DNA of 64,000 nucleotides from assembly GCA_014905825.1 (NCBI GenBank), contig JACGCN010000005.1, positions 1,364,001-1,428,000 of the forward strand, written 5' to 3'. Position numbers and translations under genes: made by a program. The stretch is from Lyophyllum atratum. Its lineage: Eukaryota; Basidiomycota; Agaricomycetes; Agaricales; Lyophyllaceae. Under the pieces are notes generated by a model that worked only from the letters and a program-made list of their open reading frames with translations, had not been told where the DNA came from and did no database searches. Shown here piece after piece: positions 45,451-58,334 of the stretch (position 1 is the first letter of the stretch; the number at the start of each line of letters is the position of its first letter).

Positions 45451-46953
45451 GTCTGAGCACTCTGAGTTTTTTTTCGCTGTTGCATGGATCCCTTTTATAC
45501 ATGCTTCCTTGGGACTGCCAGAGCTAGTGATCTCTATAACGCGACTAGGCATTGGTGGAGCCGAGTCTGTAATTCGCGCAGAGGCATCGTCCAGAGTGCC
45601 ATGTGCTGTACGCGCCTTGGGAAAAAATAATGGGACAGGTGGTCCTCGCTGCGTAGGTCGTTAAGGCGGGCGTGGGGGCACACGCAAAAGCGCCGATTGG
45701 GATTGGGTGATTCGGAGGTTGAGAAAATGTTTCACAGCCCACCAGAGGGACAACGGGGAAAAGGTGGAGGTTGAAATGCCCGGATGGTAGTGCCAAGAGA
45801 TGGCGCAACATCGCAATGTGATCGTTTACCGGTTCCGTACCTCAGACAAAGCCGCAATGACATTTCGCATAGACAGCGTCACAAAGATCCTCAAGAGCCA
45901 ACTGAGGAAGGGCTATTGCACTCCGCATATCACCGGAAGGAGGAAAACAATGTGTCACCCTGGTGCCACCACATTATGAAGTGCGACGTAACGTGGAATA
46001 CCGAAAATGTCCGAAATCAGATCTATATAGAAAGCCAACATTGGTGGTGAAAGTTGAACTCAATGACTTTGAATACATACGTGTTTGATCGGAAGTAGTG
46101 GATCCTAACGTATAGGCTGGCAGATGGATTATTCTGGTGAATTGGTTGCAAAAAACTCGTTGAGTCAATTCGGTAGGTTCTCTGGTGTCCAGTAGCCTGC
46201 TAATTGGCGCAATTCCAAAGGCATAAGAATTACCAAAATCATATTAGACCTGGGAACGTGGCACATCGATAGGCGTCGGCGACCGGAGGTAGTTGATACA
46301 ACAGTTGATATCGGCGAAAGTAACGCGATGGTCGTGGTCGATGACCAAAATCGAGAGGTCAGAACGAAGCCTAAACCGGCTTGGCAAACGAAAACAGATG
46401 GAGGTCCAATGGAGGTCCCTGGTCAAGAAGGAAACGCAAATTAAAGTCCACATGCTGCTGGAGAGTATGGGAAAATAGAAAGCATACACGTCACTTGTCC
46501 AAGTTACATCAAGCACCGCAAGGTATTGAGCGGTTGCATGAGCTGTATCCAACGCAGGTATATAGCATTATGGGAGAGATACTTTCGAGAGCTTTGACGG
46601 ATGTCTGCGACCCATGAGTGTGGTCGTCGAAGTCAAGGTTATTTTCATCGAGGCGGAACGTACTCAAGTACTGAGCTAAGTTAGTTGTGTTGTCATCAGA
46701 CCCATTCACCAAACATCGTCGGATTAATCAGTGTCAGCATGATCAGTACAAGGGTTATCTTCTCACTCGTCGTTCAAACTGTAAACTGGCGGTGGGTGCG
46801 CGAGTTCTGCTTCTGTATCGGTTCCAGGTGCTTCTCACACAGTGTGTGATAACTATACCCATGCAACGAATGGGATTCATGAGAAAAGTTATATTTAGAC
46901 TCAGGTTGTGCAACTTGTCCTGAAAGTCGAAGATTATACGTGGAGGAGGATGA
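45451..46953. other. Intergenic between laccase-like gene and repeat array
   Basis: About 1.5 kb. Reverse-strand frames at 46244-46552 (102 codons, hydrophobic in part) and 46509-46712 overlap but join into nothing I recognise. They may be a gene relic. No RNA gene seen. Confidence 0.45.
45492..45499 (-). promoter_or_regulatory. TATA box of laccase-like gene
   Basis: On the reverse strand TATAAAAG lies about 42 bp before the ATG at 45450, so the gene still has a conventional core promoter. Confidence 0.5.
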
Positions 46954-47884
46954 CTTTAGACAAGGTGCGTCTAAACAGCGGTACCGGAATCCAACTTCTT
47001 CTCCATTTCGCTCCCACACCCGCACCATCTAGACGGAACCGCGCCTTTTGTCGAAAACGACAGTTTTGTACCAAAGGTGGGGGAACAAGCTGCGAGGGTT
47101 ATTTATAGACAATTCCCGCAAGAGTCTACACGGCTATTGGGAACACAAGGGGCGTATCGAAACCATTTCCCCCCCGGTCACACTTCATCTCGACTTATGA
47201 CTGTGAAGTGGCCTACCATGCAATTCAAGTTTCCAGACCCGTGGCTCTGGTTATCGGAAAGGAGGACAACTTTAGAAAGGATGCGTCTAAATAGCGGTAC
47301 CGGATTCCACTTCTTCTCCGTTTTTCGCTCCCACACCCGCACCATCTAGACAGAACCGCGGCTTTTGTCGAAAACGACAGTTTTGTACCAGAGGGGAACA
47401 AGCAACGAGTTATTTATAGACAATTTTCGCAAGAGTCAAACCGGCTATTGGGAATGCAAGGGGCGTACCAAACCATTCCCCCCCGGTCACATCTCATCTA
47501 GACTTATGACTGTGAAGTGGCCTACCATATAATTCAAGTTCCCAGACCCGTGGCTCTGGTTATCGGAAAGGAGGACAACTTTAGAAAGGATGCGTCTAAA
47601 CAGCGGTACCGGATTCCACTTCTTCTCCATTTCGCTCCCACACCCACACCATCTAGACGGAACCGCGCCTTTTGTCGAAAAAGACAGTTTTGTACCAGAG
47701 GGGAACAAGCAACGAGGGTTATTTATAGACGATTTTCGCAAGAGTTGGCAAGCTGGCTATTGGAAATGCAAGGGGCGTATCCAAACCATTTCCCCCCGGT
47801 CACATCTCATCTCGACTTATGACTATGAAGTGGCCTACCATGCAATGCAAGTCTCCAGACCCGTGGCTCTGGCTATCGGAAAGG
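46954..47884. repeat. Tandem array, three copies of a ~310-bp unit
   Basis: The phrase CTTTAGA followed by AAGG and TGCGTCTAAA(C/T)AGCGGTACCGG recurs at 46954, 47270 and 47579 (periods 316 and 309 bp); the third copy stops near 47884. Each unit also has CCATCTAGACGGAACCGCG or a close form, a small hairpin TTGTCGAAAACGACAG, a TATA-like GTTATTTATAGAC, a C-run before GGTCACA, and CCAGACCCGTGGCTCTGG. Copies are highly similar with scattered substitutions and small indels. It lies upstream of the Rho GEF gene and encodes no convincing protein. It could be a minisatellite or repeated promoter/transposon fragments. Confidence 0.88.
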
Positions 47885-48210
47885 TACATCTAACATGTTG
47901 AAGTCACCTCGAAGGTTGATTTACGAGCTTGTGATGCCTCCGTCTTGATCTTGGGTAATTTTCTGCGATCCCCTATCAACCGCCTGACTCTGATCCCTCC
48001 TAGACAGACGCCATGAGTCGTTCCTCAATTCTGTAGACCACTTGTAGACCACGTCTAACTTCCTCAAGCTGTTCTATTTATAAACATTTGTTGGGCATGG
48101 GCCTTGGGAACTATCTAATTATGTAACAAGACTACCAAACTCCGGCCCGCCTGGAGACGCTGAACAGCCTTGAACTGGCAATCTCACTCCACGACAACTC
48201 AACGAACATC
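47885..48210. other. Promoter region of the Rho GEF gene
   Basis: About 325 bp after the array. It contains CTATTTATAAAC near 48074 as a possible TATA element and an A/C-rich leader before ATG 48211. Confidence 0.45.
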
Positions 48211-51200
48211 ATGGGTAGTCGTCCTCATCCCCATGTCTCTATTCCCTCTCCGCCTCTACCGCCAAGATACAACACTCAGCCCATAGCTGGTGATCCTGCA
48301 GTACCCTTCCCTGGGTACTCTATTGAGGTTACCCCGCCTCCCTACACCGAATACGACGAAACACCAGCTTCTGGTTTGAACCGGGAGGAGGACCAATCTT
48401 CAACGCCACGAACCCCGCGTCCACGTGTACATTCTATGGAGCCATCTACACAGACGCTGAGTCGTACCAGGAGCGCAGGAGCTACGAGCAACGGCAGCTA
48501 CATGGCCTTCCCCGAACCTCAATTTTACCGCTCCACATCTTACAGTCCAGCGCCGCAGCACACAAGGACCCGATCACACTCACAGATAGGCGCTTCGCCT
48601 CCGCTTGGCTTTCACTATCAACCATCGACTACCTCGTTTAGATCAATAGCGTCGTCATACAACCAAGGCAATGACAGCGATCATTATGGCTCGGGATCAG
48701 AAGAGGTGCGTAACAGGTGTTTTGGAACGCGGTTTTCTTATTCCCTGCGCCATCCAGCATACCCGTGACACCGACGATCTTTCGCGCGAGCTTTCAACTC
48801 TATCGTGGGTAACTTTCCTCTGCTCAATCATGCGATGTAGATATAATATTCACGCAGATAGTCTAATTTAGTCTCAACTCTGAAGAATTACTCCGCCGTT
48901 TTCAAGCCGGATCATTGCTTGAAAGCGACCAAGCATGGCACCGACTTGTTCCTCCAGAGGCCAGGGATGCCTTAGGCGAAAAAGAAGTCCAAAGGCAATC
49001 GGTTCTGTTCGAGGTTTTCAAAGCAGAGAGAGAGTATGTCGATGACCTGGAAACTGTCGAAGAGGCACGTTGTCTTACACATCCGAGAACAGTTGTCTAA
49101 CGTTTGTTATGCTAGGTCTTCATCAAAGGTTTACAAACCGCTTCACCCCCCATAATCCCTCCCGAGCATCTGCATGCCTTTATCAGTCAAGTCTTCGGAA
49201 ACCTTGATCGAATATTGGTGCAACACAAACGTATGCTGGGTGCTTTATTTGCACGACAACAGGAACAACATCCATTGGTTCAGAGTGTGGCGGACATCAT
49301 CCTCGACGGTGAGGCATCTTGCCAATGCTCTAAAGATACCATCCTCATACATCAAATCCTACCTAGTTGCTCTTGGGGTCGATTTCCGCTCCGCCTACGA
49401 AACATATATCAAACATTATCCACTATCCGAATCCTATCACCGAACAGAACAGAAACGCAATCCCGCATATCGAAGATTCGTACAATCTGTTTCCACAGAC
49501 CCTAGGATACGGAAGCGCGATCTCATTACGTTTCTTTCTCGTCCTGTCACCCGACTTCCAAGGCTCAACCTTGTGCTGGAACAGATATTGAAGTTGACTG
49601 ACAAAGATTACAAACATCCGGACCTAGAGACACTCCCAATTATACTCGGTATTCTTGGCGATTTTATAAAAAGCACTCAACCAGGAATCGAGGCTGCGGA
49701 GGGCAAAGTTAAATTTTGGGCATTGTGCGAGAGCCTCGTATATCAGAAAGGAGAGATAATCGTGCGTTAAATCCCATGCTTTGTTCAGAATCAACCTACC
49801 GCCGACGAATAGGACATGGATCTTTATGACGGAAGCCGGACATTGGTGTACTCAGGCCCTCTTACTCGTTTAGCTCGTTCGGACTCTGGCTGGTCTTCTC
49901 AGGCTTTGGAGCTTACTGGTGGTCTCCTGGACAATTACTGTGAGTTACTCAATTTTCTTCCAATTTTTCACTCTTCAAGTGCTCTTTCTACTTCACAGTC
50001 CTCCTGACTCGAGAAGAGAAGCGATCAAATGGGACAGTACGGCGACACCTTGTATCGCGTGTAAGCTATACTGTTCCCTTTCTTTTCCTTCCCTGACTTT
50101 CTTTTGTGTTAGCCGTTATCCCTTTCGTACCTCCGTCTTGGCTCATTTACGGATCCACCGGAAACGCGAAGAGAGAAACCCGAGGATGGTCGCCTTTTAG
50201 ACAGCTTCCGATCGTTAACAGTCACCGTATACCCATTTACTATATACCACGCCTCGAGCAGATCTTCACGGCGTTATACATTCTGTGTGGCGAGTGAAGG
50301 GATTAGAAAACGATGGCATTCGGCCTTCGTGGATGCTATTGCAGTGCACAAAGCTCGGCAGGACGGAAACATGGTGATGATAACTTTTCGTCGGCAACAT
50401 CTTCCCTCTAATATTCTTATCCAGTGGTTTTATCAGCGCCCATTAACAGATCGTTACTTCCGTGTCATGGTACTCCAAGTCCCATACAACTCAAATACCC
50501 GTGTATCAGGAAAAGTGACGAGCGCAGTGCCTTTCTGTGAGTTTTGATACTTTTAAACCTTGAAATACTAATTCTCCGCTGATTACAGTCAGCGGCGGTC
50601 GGAAATTCATTGCTGTGGGATGTCAAACCGGGATCTACGTCTCCGCATGGGGTGCAGAAGGTTGGGCCAAGTCCAAGGCCACATGAGCGCTAGACTCTTA
50701 TACTAATTTTCGACCATATAGATTATCGCAAAGTGTTTGCATACTCGAACCCAACTGGATTGGCGGCTATCCAGACCACTGGAGGGAAAGTTTTCGATAA
50801 ACTCATAATCCACACAGAAGGTTCCCTCCTCGCGTATTCCCTAGATTCGATTGCTCAAGCAGCACTCGGGGATGCTCAGTCGTTGAAAGCTATCGGTGGC
50901 ACGATGGAGCGGGTGGCGAAGCATGATTTGGTGGTTGTTTTCTTCAAGCATCTCAATATTGGGGAACGTCAACTAAGTTAGTTTGTCATTTCCTCTAACC
51001 GCGTTTTTGTGTTGACATAGACTAGTCATGTTTGCGTCCAAGAGGCGTCTCCAGTCGTCTCTGGATCTGCATGTAGTTGAGGCTGTCCCTTCGTCAGCCC
51101 TATCCCCGCAGCGAACAACCAATCCAACTCTCAAACACTCTTTCCGACCTTTTGGCCAAGTGAGCACACTGATGACATATCCCTACTATCTTTGACACCT

Positions 51201-51946
51201 TCATAGCCAGGATACGTCCCCAGAGATGCATTCGACATAAGCCCTTTACTGAAAACAGTTGGTATATGCTCCAAGGATGGAATAGTCATCGTCGACCCAA
51301 CGAAGTATATGCTGTCAGTATTGAAGCCCTATCCTACGTGTCTAACAAGCCCACCCGCAGCCTCACCTCATCGAAACATCTTATTGTCCCAGATCTACAC
51401 GAAGCAGCGACGAATCCCCCCATCTACGGACTTAAGTCCCGTTTGGAGGGTACTAAGCCTCTGGGATTGGTGCCTTTGCCTGGCGATTCGCATAACAAGG
51501 ACAAGGAAATTTTGGTCATCTTCGACTGTAAGGCTCATCTTCAATGTTGCATCACAGTGCCCTTAACCTCGATATTAGTGGTAGGATGTTATGTCACAAG
51601 GCAAGGCATTCCCTGTCGCTCAGCTGGGTTTATCAAGTGGGAGACCAAGGCGACATCATTTGCCCAGCGAGGCAGTCACGTCTTCCTGTTCTCCCCGCAA
51701 TTCGTAGAGATCCGAAATATTGCTACGGGGGTGATCGTCCAGGTAATCGAAGGGGCGGACATCCGCTTACTGCATGCCGGCCCTACCTACGGAGACGGCG
51801 ACGATATCCTTGTAGCGATGAGGGGCAGCAAAGACGACAAGGATGGGACAAGCGAGAAGATCCTGGAGCTGGCTGAAACCTCGGCAATTCCAGTTGCTAC
51901 ACCTATCGGGCCCACCCCGTCGGTATGGGATGAATGGGATATGTGA
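48211..51946 (+). CDS. ROM2: Rom1/Rom2-type Rho1 guanine nucleotide exchange factor
   Basis: Activates Rho1 in the cell-wall-integrity pathway at the plasma membrane. A disordered Pro/Ser-rich N terminus (about 48211-48760; PSPPLPPRYN, repeated arginine-serine pairs) precedes the DH domain: RQSVLFEVFKAEREYVDDLE|, VFIKGLQTASPPIIPPEHLHAF, YETYIKHYPLSESYHR, KRDLITFLSRPVTRLPRLNLVLEQIL (conserved helix). A PH domain follows (MDLYDGSRTLVYSGPLTRL...). The C-terminal citron-homology (CNH) beta-propeller starts near 50580 (GGRKFIAVGCQTGIYVS) and runs through DYRKVFAY, LIIHTEGSLLAYSLDSI and FIKWETKATSFAQRG to IEGADIRLLHAGP. Stop at 51944-51946. DH-PH-CNH order is diagnostic. Many introns; some internal borders are approximate. 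Confidence 0.9.
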
Positions 51947-53023
51947 TTCCAGAACAGGTTTGTGTAGAGATCCGGATGAGGCATCCTTCCAGCCTTCATT
52001 CCGAAGGTGGTGGGCGGACACGAGGGGAAGAGGACTCGGATATCTACATGATCACAAGTTTGGAAGCCGTTGTTGAGTCCTAAACCGGCGCAGACCGGCG
52101 CGCTGCACGCTTCTGGATGCGATGCGAGGTCACATAGCTGATGATAGCTCGACAATGCCTGCGGGCGACATGGTTCCAGTGGGTTGAATGGTCAGATACT
52201 GATGTGCGACGGAGACAGCGGATTGAGCACAGATATAGGCTCATCTGATGCATCTGGCTGCATACTTGAGGGATTAGAAACCTCACGCTGACTCACACTG
52301 AAGTGAAGCGGTAGTAGTCAGGCGGTAGTCAGAAAATAATAACGCGTACACTGAGCCAAACACCCGTACATCAGTACACTGCCACATTGCGGCAACCATC
52401 CTCCCGTGTCCCAACATACTCCACCCCGTAGCTGCAAGGCATCCATCCCTTACGAATATCTTTTGCTAGCTTTCGCTAACATCTGATACTGTGCTCTCGA
52501 TTTTTGAAAGCGAAGACAAAGAACAAGACCTATCAAATTCCGGTCGTGCTAATGGATGGCATGACGAAAGAACGCGTGTGGCTTGCATCCATATGATGGT
52601 CACATAAGTTCTCTTGTTCTGCGTCTTCATATGCTGCCCCTTAAATTCTGGTGGACCTCATAGCTCCTGTTTCCAATTCGTGGTTTCTTTGGAAGAGCCA
52701 ATGTATCATGTGCTTAGGCAGCTTTGCATGACCCCCCCAATCCGAAAAGCTCGTTCCGGGGTAGACTGGCTTTGGGTGGTCATTCTGCCTCATCCTTTCA
52801 TCCGCCTTTCATCGTTTCTAATTACTCTGGGCAGGAAATGACAGGGATGGGAAAAGCGAGGAGAAATAGAGGCGTTTGTTCTCAGCGCCATGCGTCGCAG
52901 GTATCCTTCTTGCTTCCCACTTCTAATGCACCCAAGTTAATCGTGCCGCCATGAAGTGCACCCCATACGACCCTCTTTCAGTACCCAAGGTCACTTTCCG
53001 TCAATCCGCACCCCGTCGTCAGA
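51947..53023. other. Intergenic
   Basis: About 1.08 kb with no recognisable gene in either strand. It separates the Rho GEF from the GMC oxidoreductase. Confidence 0.5.
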
Positions 53024-55376
53024 ATGTTATCACCGTTCCAAAATGCCATCTGTGTCTTCCTCGCAGCAGCACGATTGTCTTCTGCTGCTATTTACGATCA
53101 GTTTGAAGACCTTCCCTCTGTAAACTTTGACTTCATCGTCATTGGAGGTGAGAGCGGCCTACCTTCAAGCTGCGAAGTACTCGGCTAACAGGGTTTTAGG
53201 TGGAACTGCCGGCAATGTCATCGCAAATAGACTGACGGAAGATCAAAGAGTCAATGTCTTGGTCCTCGAGAGTGGCCCATCGTCAGCCTTGCATTCAGTC
53301 ATATATCAAGCTCCAGCTCGCTAATATATTATTCTCTACCATTCTAGAAATGAAGGGGTACTGGACTCTATCGTCCCTTTCTTTGTCGGATCGCTGGGAG
53401 GCTCAGCCTACGACTGGAACTTTACCACCACACCTCAAAGTGGACTCAACGGACGGAGCGTTGCATATCCCAGAGGACATATTCTCGGCGGAAGTAGTTC
53501 TATCAGTAAGCCACATGATAGTCTTTCCTTTTCACTGCCTGAATGCAATCTGGCAGATGCCATGTTCTATACCATGGGTTCTTCGTCAGATTTCAACAGG
53601 TTTGCAGCCGTTACAAGGGACCCGGGGTGGTCTTGGGATAATGTTCAACCTTATATTCGTAAAGTATGTCTCCAAGGAGTTTAGTTAACAGCCAGCTATA
53701 ATGTATCTGACCATCCGATATTTTCTAGAATGAGAGGTGGACTACACCTGCTGATCACCACGACACGACCGGTCAGTTCGATCCTTCAGTGCACGGTTTC
53801 AACGGCATCAATGCTGTCAGTCTAAGTGGTTTTCCTCATCCCACTGACCCCCGTGTCATACAAACGACCGTTGAGTTGAGGCATGAGTTTCCTTTCAACA
53901 AAGACACGAACTCAGGAAATCCGTTGGGACTTGGTATGCCCGTCGAAACTATTCTTCACTGTCCATACCGACTTTCTTAGGGTGGCTGCAAACCACTATT
54001 GATGACGGAAAGCGCAGCAGTTCCGCGACGTCTTACTTAGGACCGCAGTTTATAAGTCGGCCAAATTTACATGTCCTTCTGCATGCGCGAGTAATCAGGA
54101 TCTTGGAGACCGACTCTAGTGGCCCCACTCCTGCGATTCGCACTGTGGAATTTACAAATGAGATTTCGCAAGGTAAGTACGAGGCGTTATAGCCAGCCAC
54201 TCAAATCCTTATACACATCTTGATACCTATAGGGCCTCGTATGATGGTCACAGCATCTAGGGAGCTGATTCTCTCCGCCGGTACAATCGGTACCCCTCAT
54301 ATTTTGCTGAATTCTGGGATCGGGGACTTCACTGAACTGAAGGCGGCGGGAGTTTCACCTGTCATCAACCTTCCGAGCGTAGGAAAAAATCTCTCCGACC
54401 AGCCTGCACTGACAAATGCGTGGTTCGTCAATTCTAACGACACACTTGACAAGTGCGTAGCCGTATTGCTTTCTATGCTGATACCTCTACAAGAAGTCAA
54501 TCATGATCAGTATCACAAACAATGCAACGCTCAAGGCTGAGCTGTTAAAACAATGGGAGGAACACAAGACCGGGCCCCTTGTGGCCAGCTCTGCGACTCA
54601 CCTAGCGTGGGCACGGCTTCCAGGGAATTCTTCTATCTTCAATTCATTTTCTGATCCTTCATCTGGACACAACACACCGCATTACGAATTGGTAGTCGGG
54701 GTTTGTGATTGCACAGTGGATACACTAAGCTCTTCTGAAAGTTCTCGATCATTCTAGAACGGCGGGGGACTGAGGCCAATGCAAGGACATTTTATTAGCG
54801 TTGGCGTAATCGTCGTCACCCCAGTTTCTCGTGAGTTGTTTCGCAATCGACGTCTAACAGAACTTAGCGGCACAACAGGAGGAACCGTTTCTTTGAGGTC
54901 CTCCAATCCCATGGACCCACCACTCATCAATCCGGCGTTCCTGACGTCTGGATTCGATATTTTTGCGATGCGCGAAGCGATAAAAAGCGCCATTCGATTC
55001 TTGTCCGCCCCTGTTTGGAAGGATTATGTGATCGGACCCGCTGGGGATTTAGCGAACGCAACTACAGATCAATTACTGGAAGATTATGCTCGCAGAAATG
55101 TTTTTACCAGTGCACATCCTGTTGGGACGGCGGCCATGTCTGTCGAGGGCGCAGGCTATGGTGTCGTAAACCCTGACTTAAGGGTAAAAGGGGTGTCTGG
55201 GCTTCGCATTGTTGATGCCTCAGTCATGGTGAGTTTTTGTGGATTTTATTGCTTCATACATTCAGCCTCGGTCTTTGAACCAGCCATTTGTTACATCTGG
55301 GCACACGCAAGCCCCCGTATACATCATCGCGGAACGCGCAGCCGATATGATAAAAAGGACGTGGGGATTGCGTTGA
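53024..55376 (+). CDS. GMC oxidoreductase, aryl-alcohol-oxidase-like (AA3)
   Basis: A secreted FAD enzyme likely to oxidise aryl or other alcohols and produce hydrogen peroxide, a helper of lignin-degrading enzymes. Signal peptide MLSPFQNAICVFLAAARLSSA. FAD-binding NFDFIVIGG|GTAGNVIANRLTED and VLVLESGPS, GMC signature 1 around GRSVAYPRGHILGGSSSI|NAM, a middle block GFPHPTDPRV, and signature 2 ASRELILSAGTIGTPHILLNSGIG. The active-site His pair is FTSAHPVGTAAM and, after the last intron, VTSGHTQAPVYI. It ends MIKRTWGLR with the stop at 55374-55376. About a dozen short introns. Aryl-alcohol oxidase versus another AA3_2 member cannot be decided by reading. Confidence 0.9.
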
Positions 55377-55671
55377 AATGAGCGCTTTACCTCTATGATC
55401 GATTTTCGTTTCATTCATCAGGACCAATTCTTTCCCTTGTAAGTACCGGCGAGTCACCAGACTCGACAAATTTTGTAGCTTCAGATACCTAGTATTATTT
55501 ATCCCTATGGCTATTGATTTGAGAATTATCAGTCAGCTCCCTGGCCTGGACTGACGCCACACACATGTCCGTAATTTGAGCCGTTGACATGTACATGATA
55601 TAACCTCTTTCATTGATGAACGTCTAGTTCTACATGGTGTTATAGTATCAGAGCAAGACACGTGAAAGGGC

Positions 55672-57375
55672 CTACTTCGCTATGAAAGTCGTCATTCCTT
55701 GCAGGTTGTTGCCATCTGAGCAGTGAGACACCATTCAATCGTTGAGAAACCTTGTATCACATTTGAAGACCTACCGATTTTGATGCCAGAAGCCCGAGCA
55801 GGGCCGGCAATATCCAATTTCTGGATATTTTTGGGTTGTCCAGGTGCATTGAGGGATAATACGTCGATCCGTGTGGCGTTTGCGGACAACACATACATGA
55901 AGCTGAGAACAAGGTGTTTAGAAACTGTTCATCTTCGTCATCTACGTAAGGGCACTCACTCATTGTTTCCAACGGTGACAATGTCGTTATCGATGGTGCC
56001 GCTTCCTTGGCCTTGGGCATATTGCTGGAGAACATCATTCCGTTAGTGAAAAGGATGTAGTCGAGGAGCATATGCAAGTACCTTCACAATGGTTCCCTTC
56101 AAGTTATCATCGATGTTAATCTCTGTGACCATCGCGGTCCCGATGTCCGTGAGGTAGAAGTTCTTGGTCTTTGGGCTGAAGCTGGACCAGCAAGTCGCCG
56201 CCTGTCCGTCGATAGCAACAGCAGAGGATCTACCGGCCCCAGCGGTGGTGGCGTTCCCAGATCCAGCCTTGTCAGCAAAATCAAAGATATCGAAGCCAAG
56301 ACCGGCGTCGGTTGCCAGGATCGCGTTCTTTCCTGGAATGACGGTCATGGAGAAGGGAAGTAGACCCCCTTTAGCAGGTGCAATGGATTGGAAGTCCTGT
56401 GAGAGCGATCCATCGTTGGCCACGTCCCAAACGGCGAGGAAGCCTGGCTGAGGTGGAACACCTTTGATCGAAGCGATGAGCTGCTTGTTGTCTTCGGAGA
56501 AGACAAGATGGCTGGCAGTGCCTGCGGGTCCGCTTGCAGGTGTGGTCTGGTTGATCTTCAGCGAACGAGCAGTGTTGGCCATCGGGACGAGACCCTTCTG
56601 CTGATCCACTTTGAAACAACTAGAACATTTGATTAGTTCATGGAACAAGTTAGTCTCACGAAAAGTAGGATTCACTTGACACCATTCACTGCGCCACCAT
56701 TAAGGGAGCATACAGCATTCCCTGCCTTGTTGATTGCCAATGATACAGGGAATTCGCCGCCACTTCCGACGGGTTTTCCGATCATGCTAATAGCTGTGGG
56801 ATCATTGGGGTTGATTTTGAAAATTGACAATGTATTTGAGCCAGCCTAAATTAATGAGCAATGTCAACCGAAGAACTGCGACCACGCGGTTATCTCGTAC
56901 ATTGACGGTAGCGACAATGTTACCCGTAGAAGAGGCCTTGATAGCACCTTGACTGAAGAGAGGATCTGGGCCGTTGGGGTCAGTAATCCCATGAGCACCC
57001 AGACCCCCAGCGTCTATGGCTCTTCGAAGAGTCTAACCAACGTGATTCAATGCGGTATCGAATATAGAATGCAAAGATAGCCTGGACGTACTAATTTTCC
57101 GTCAGTACCAATGTCAGCGGCTAGCAAAAGGTTTCCGTTTGGTTCGTTGCTGATGACTGTGGGAGGAATAATAGCGTTAGCCGTCTAATTGAAGTGTTCG
57201 CCGTAATAAATTACCCACAATATGCTGCCCCGACAGCACGACCCCTTGCAGGGGACATGGGTGTTCCAGATCTTTGATTCTGGTTTTGAGTCTGATTTGA
57301 CTGGCGACGGGAGACGGGGCCAGCCGACACAGCAGAAACCAAGAGAGCCGAGAACACAGCAGAGGAGAACTTCAT
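55672..57375 (-). CDS. Secreted beta-propeller protein (lactonase / carboxymuconate-cyclase-like fold)
   Basis: Read from ATG 57375 to the stop at 55674-55672. Signal peptide MKFSSAVFSALLVSAVSAGP followed by VSRRQ, a likely Kex2-type site, and a Gln/Asn-rich stretch (QSNQTQNQNQ). The rest shows the repeated blade pattern of seven-bladed propellers of the 3-carboxymuconate-cyclase/lactonase group: AADIGTDGKLTLRRAI, NTLSIFKINPNDPTAI, GGEFPVSLAINKAGNAVCSL, AGTASHLVFSEDNKQLIAS, LAVWDVANDGSLS, FYLTDIGTAMVTEINID, FLYVLSANATRIDVLSL. Basidiomycetes secrete many such proteins of unproven activity. Enzymatic function is therefore only suggested. Ends NNLQGMTTFIAK. Confidence 0.8.
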
Positions 57376-58334
57376 TGGTCCGTTAAAAATGAAAGGGTCA
57401 CTCGGAAAAAGGTCGACTGGCGACAAGAGAATTGGGGGGAATGAGCGAAAGAAAAGAGGACTAGCTCTTGCGAATGATGGACCAGCAAAAGAAAGGGGTG
57501 ATCGACGATACAGAGTCGCGTCTATGGCCCGAGTTTTATATCGGCGGATACCAGCATCTCGGATAGCCACTGTGAGGTTCTGAATCCCGTGCCAGCTCTG
57601 TAATTCTCGAGCCAAAGGAGGCTGAAGATCAACCGCTTCTCCCTCTTGGCTCCGACGTGATGTGTATCCCAGACTACAGACTCGGAGGCTAGAGTATTGC
57701 GTACAAGAAGCGCGAGAAAACACCGTGTATCCAAGGGACATGCATACCGATGGGGTTTCACACTGTGGTCGCGATTCAACGAATCGAGTTACTTGTCATC
57801 GAGGAATCGCAGAAAGCCTGATGGATTCGGAGTCCTGAGTATGCGTTGCCTGCAGGCTGCTGTTGCCTGATTTCTCGACGTCGCCATCTTCTGTTGTAGG
57901 TGATCACACTAGTACTGCACTCTGGCAGGCCGGAATGGTTGTTCCATAGGTTGGTAAGAGTAAGTGCTTGCCGTCGATATCAGTCGCGGAAATCTTATGA
58001 GGCTTCGGTCATCGTCAAGAATCGTGCCCAAACAAACCTTAAACAGCGTCGGGATAAAAATAGATCATCGCTGATCGTTGCAAGCTGTTGCAAGTGATCG
58101 TAGTCTCGCAAGTAATCCTACCCTACTTACACTGGAATTTCCGACTATAAACCATCCCCAAAATCAACCATTTCCAAGATCCGTTCGATCTGGAGATGAC
58201 CTCCCAAGCAACATGAATGACAAGAATATGAGTAAATAACAACTATCCAAGAATGAGGGCTATAACAGCAACCAGCGCTTCTATGTCACTAGCATGGTAT
58301 CAAAGATTTCCAGAAGGACATGGAGGATATCGGA
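57376..58334. other. Intergenic upstream of the beta-propeller gene
   Basis: About 960 bp. On the reverse strand TATAAAA at 57540-57534 may be the propeller gene's TATA element. The remainder shows nothing recognisable up to the end of SQT1. Confidence 0.5.

Noticed and set aside
46954..47884. CRISPR-like array
   Set aside because: Units are long, contiguous and without unique spacers, and the DNA is eukaryotic.
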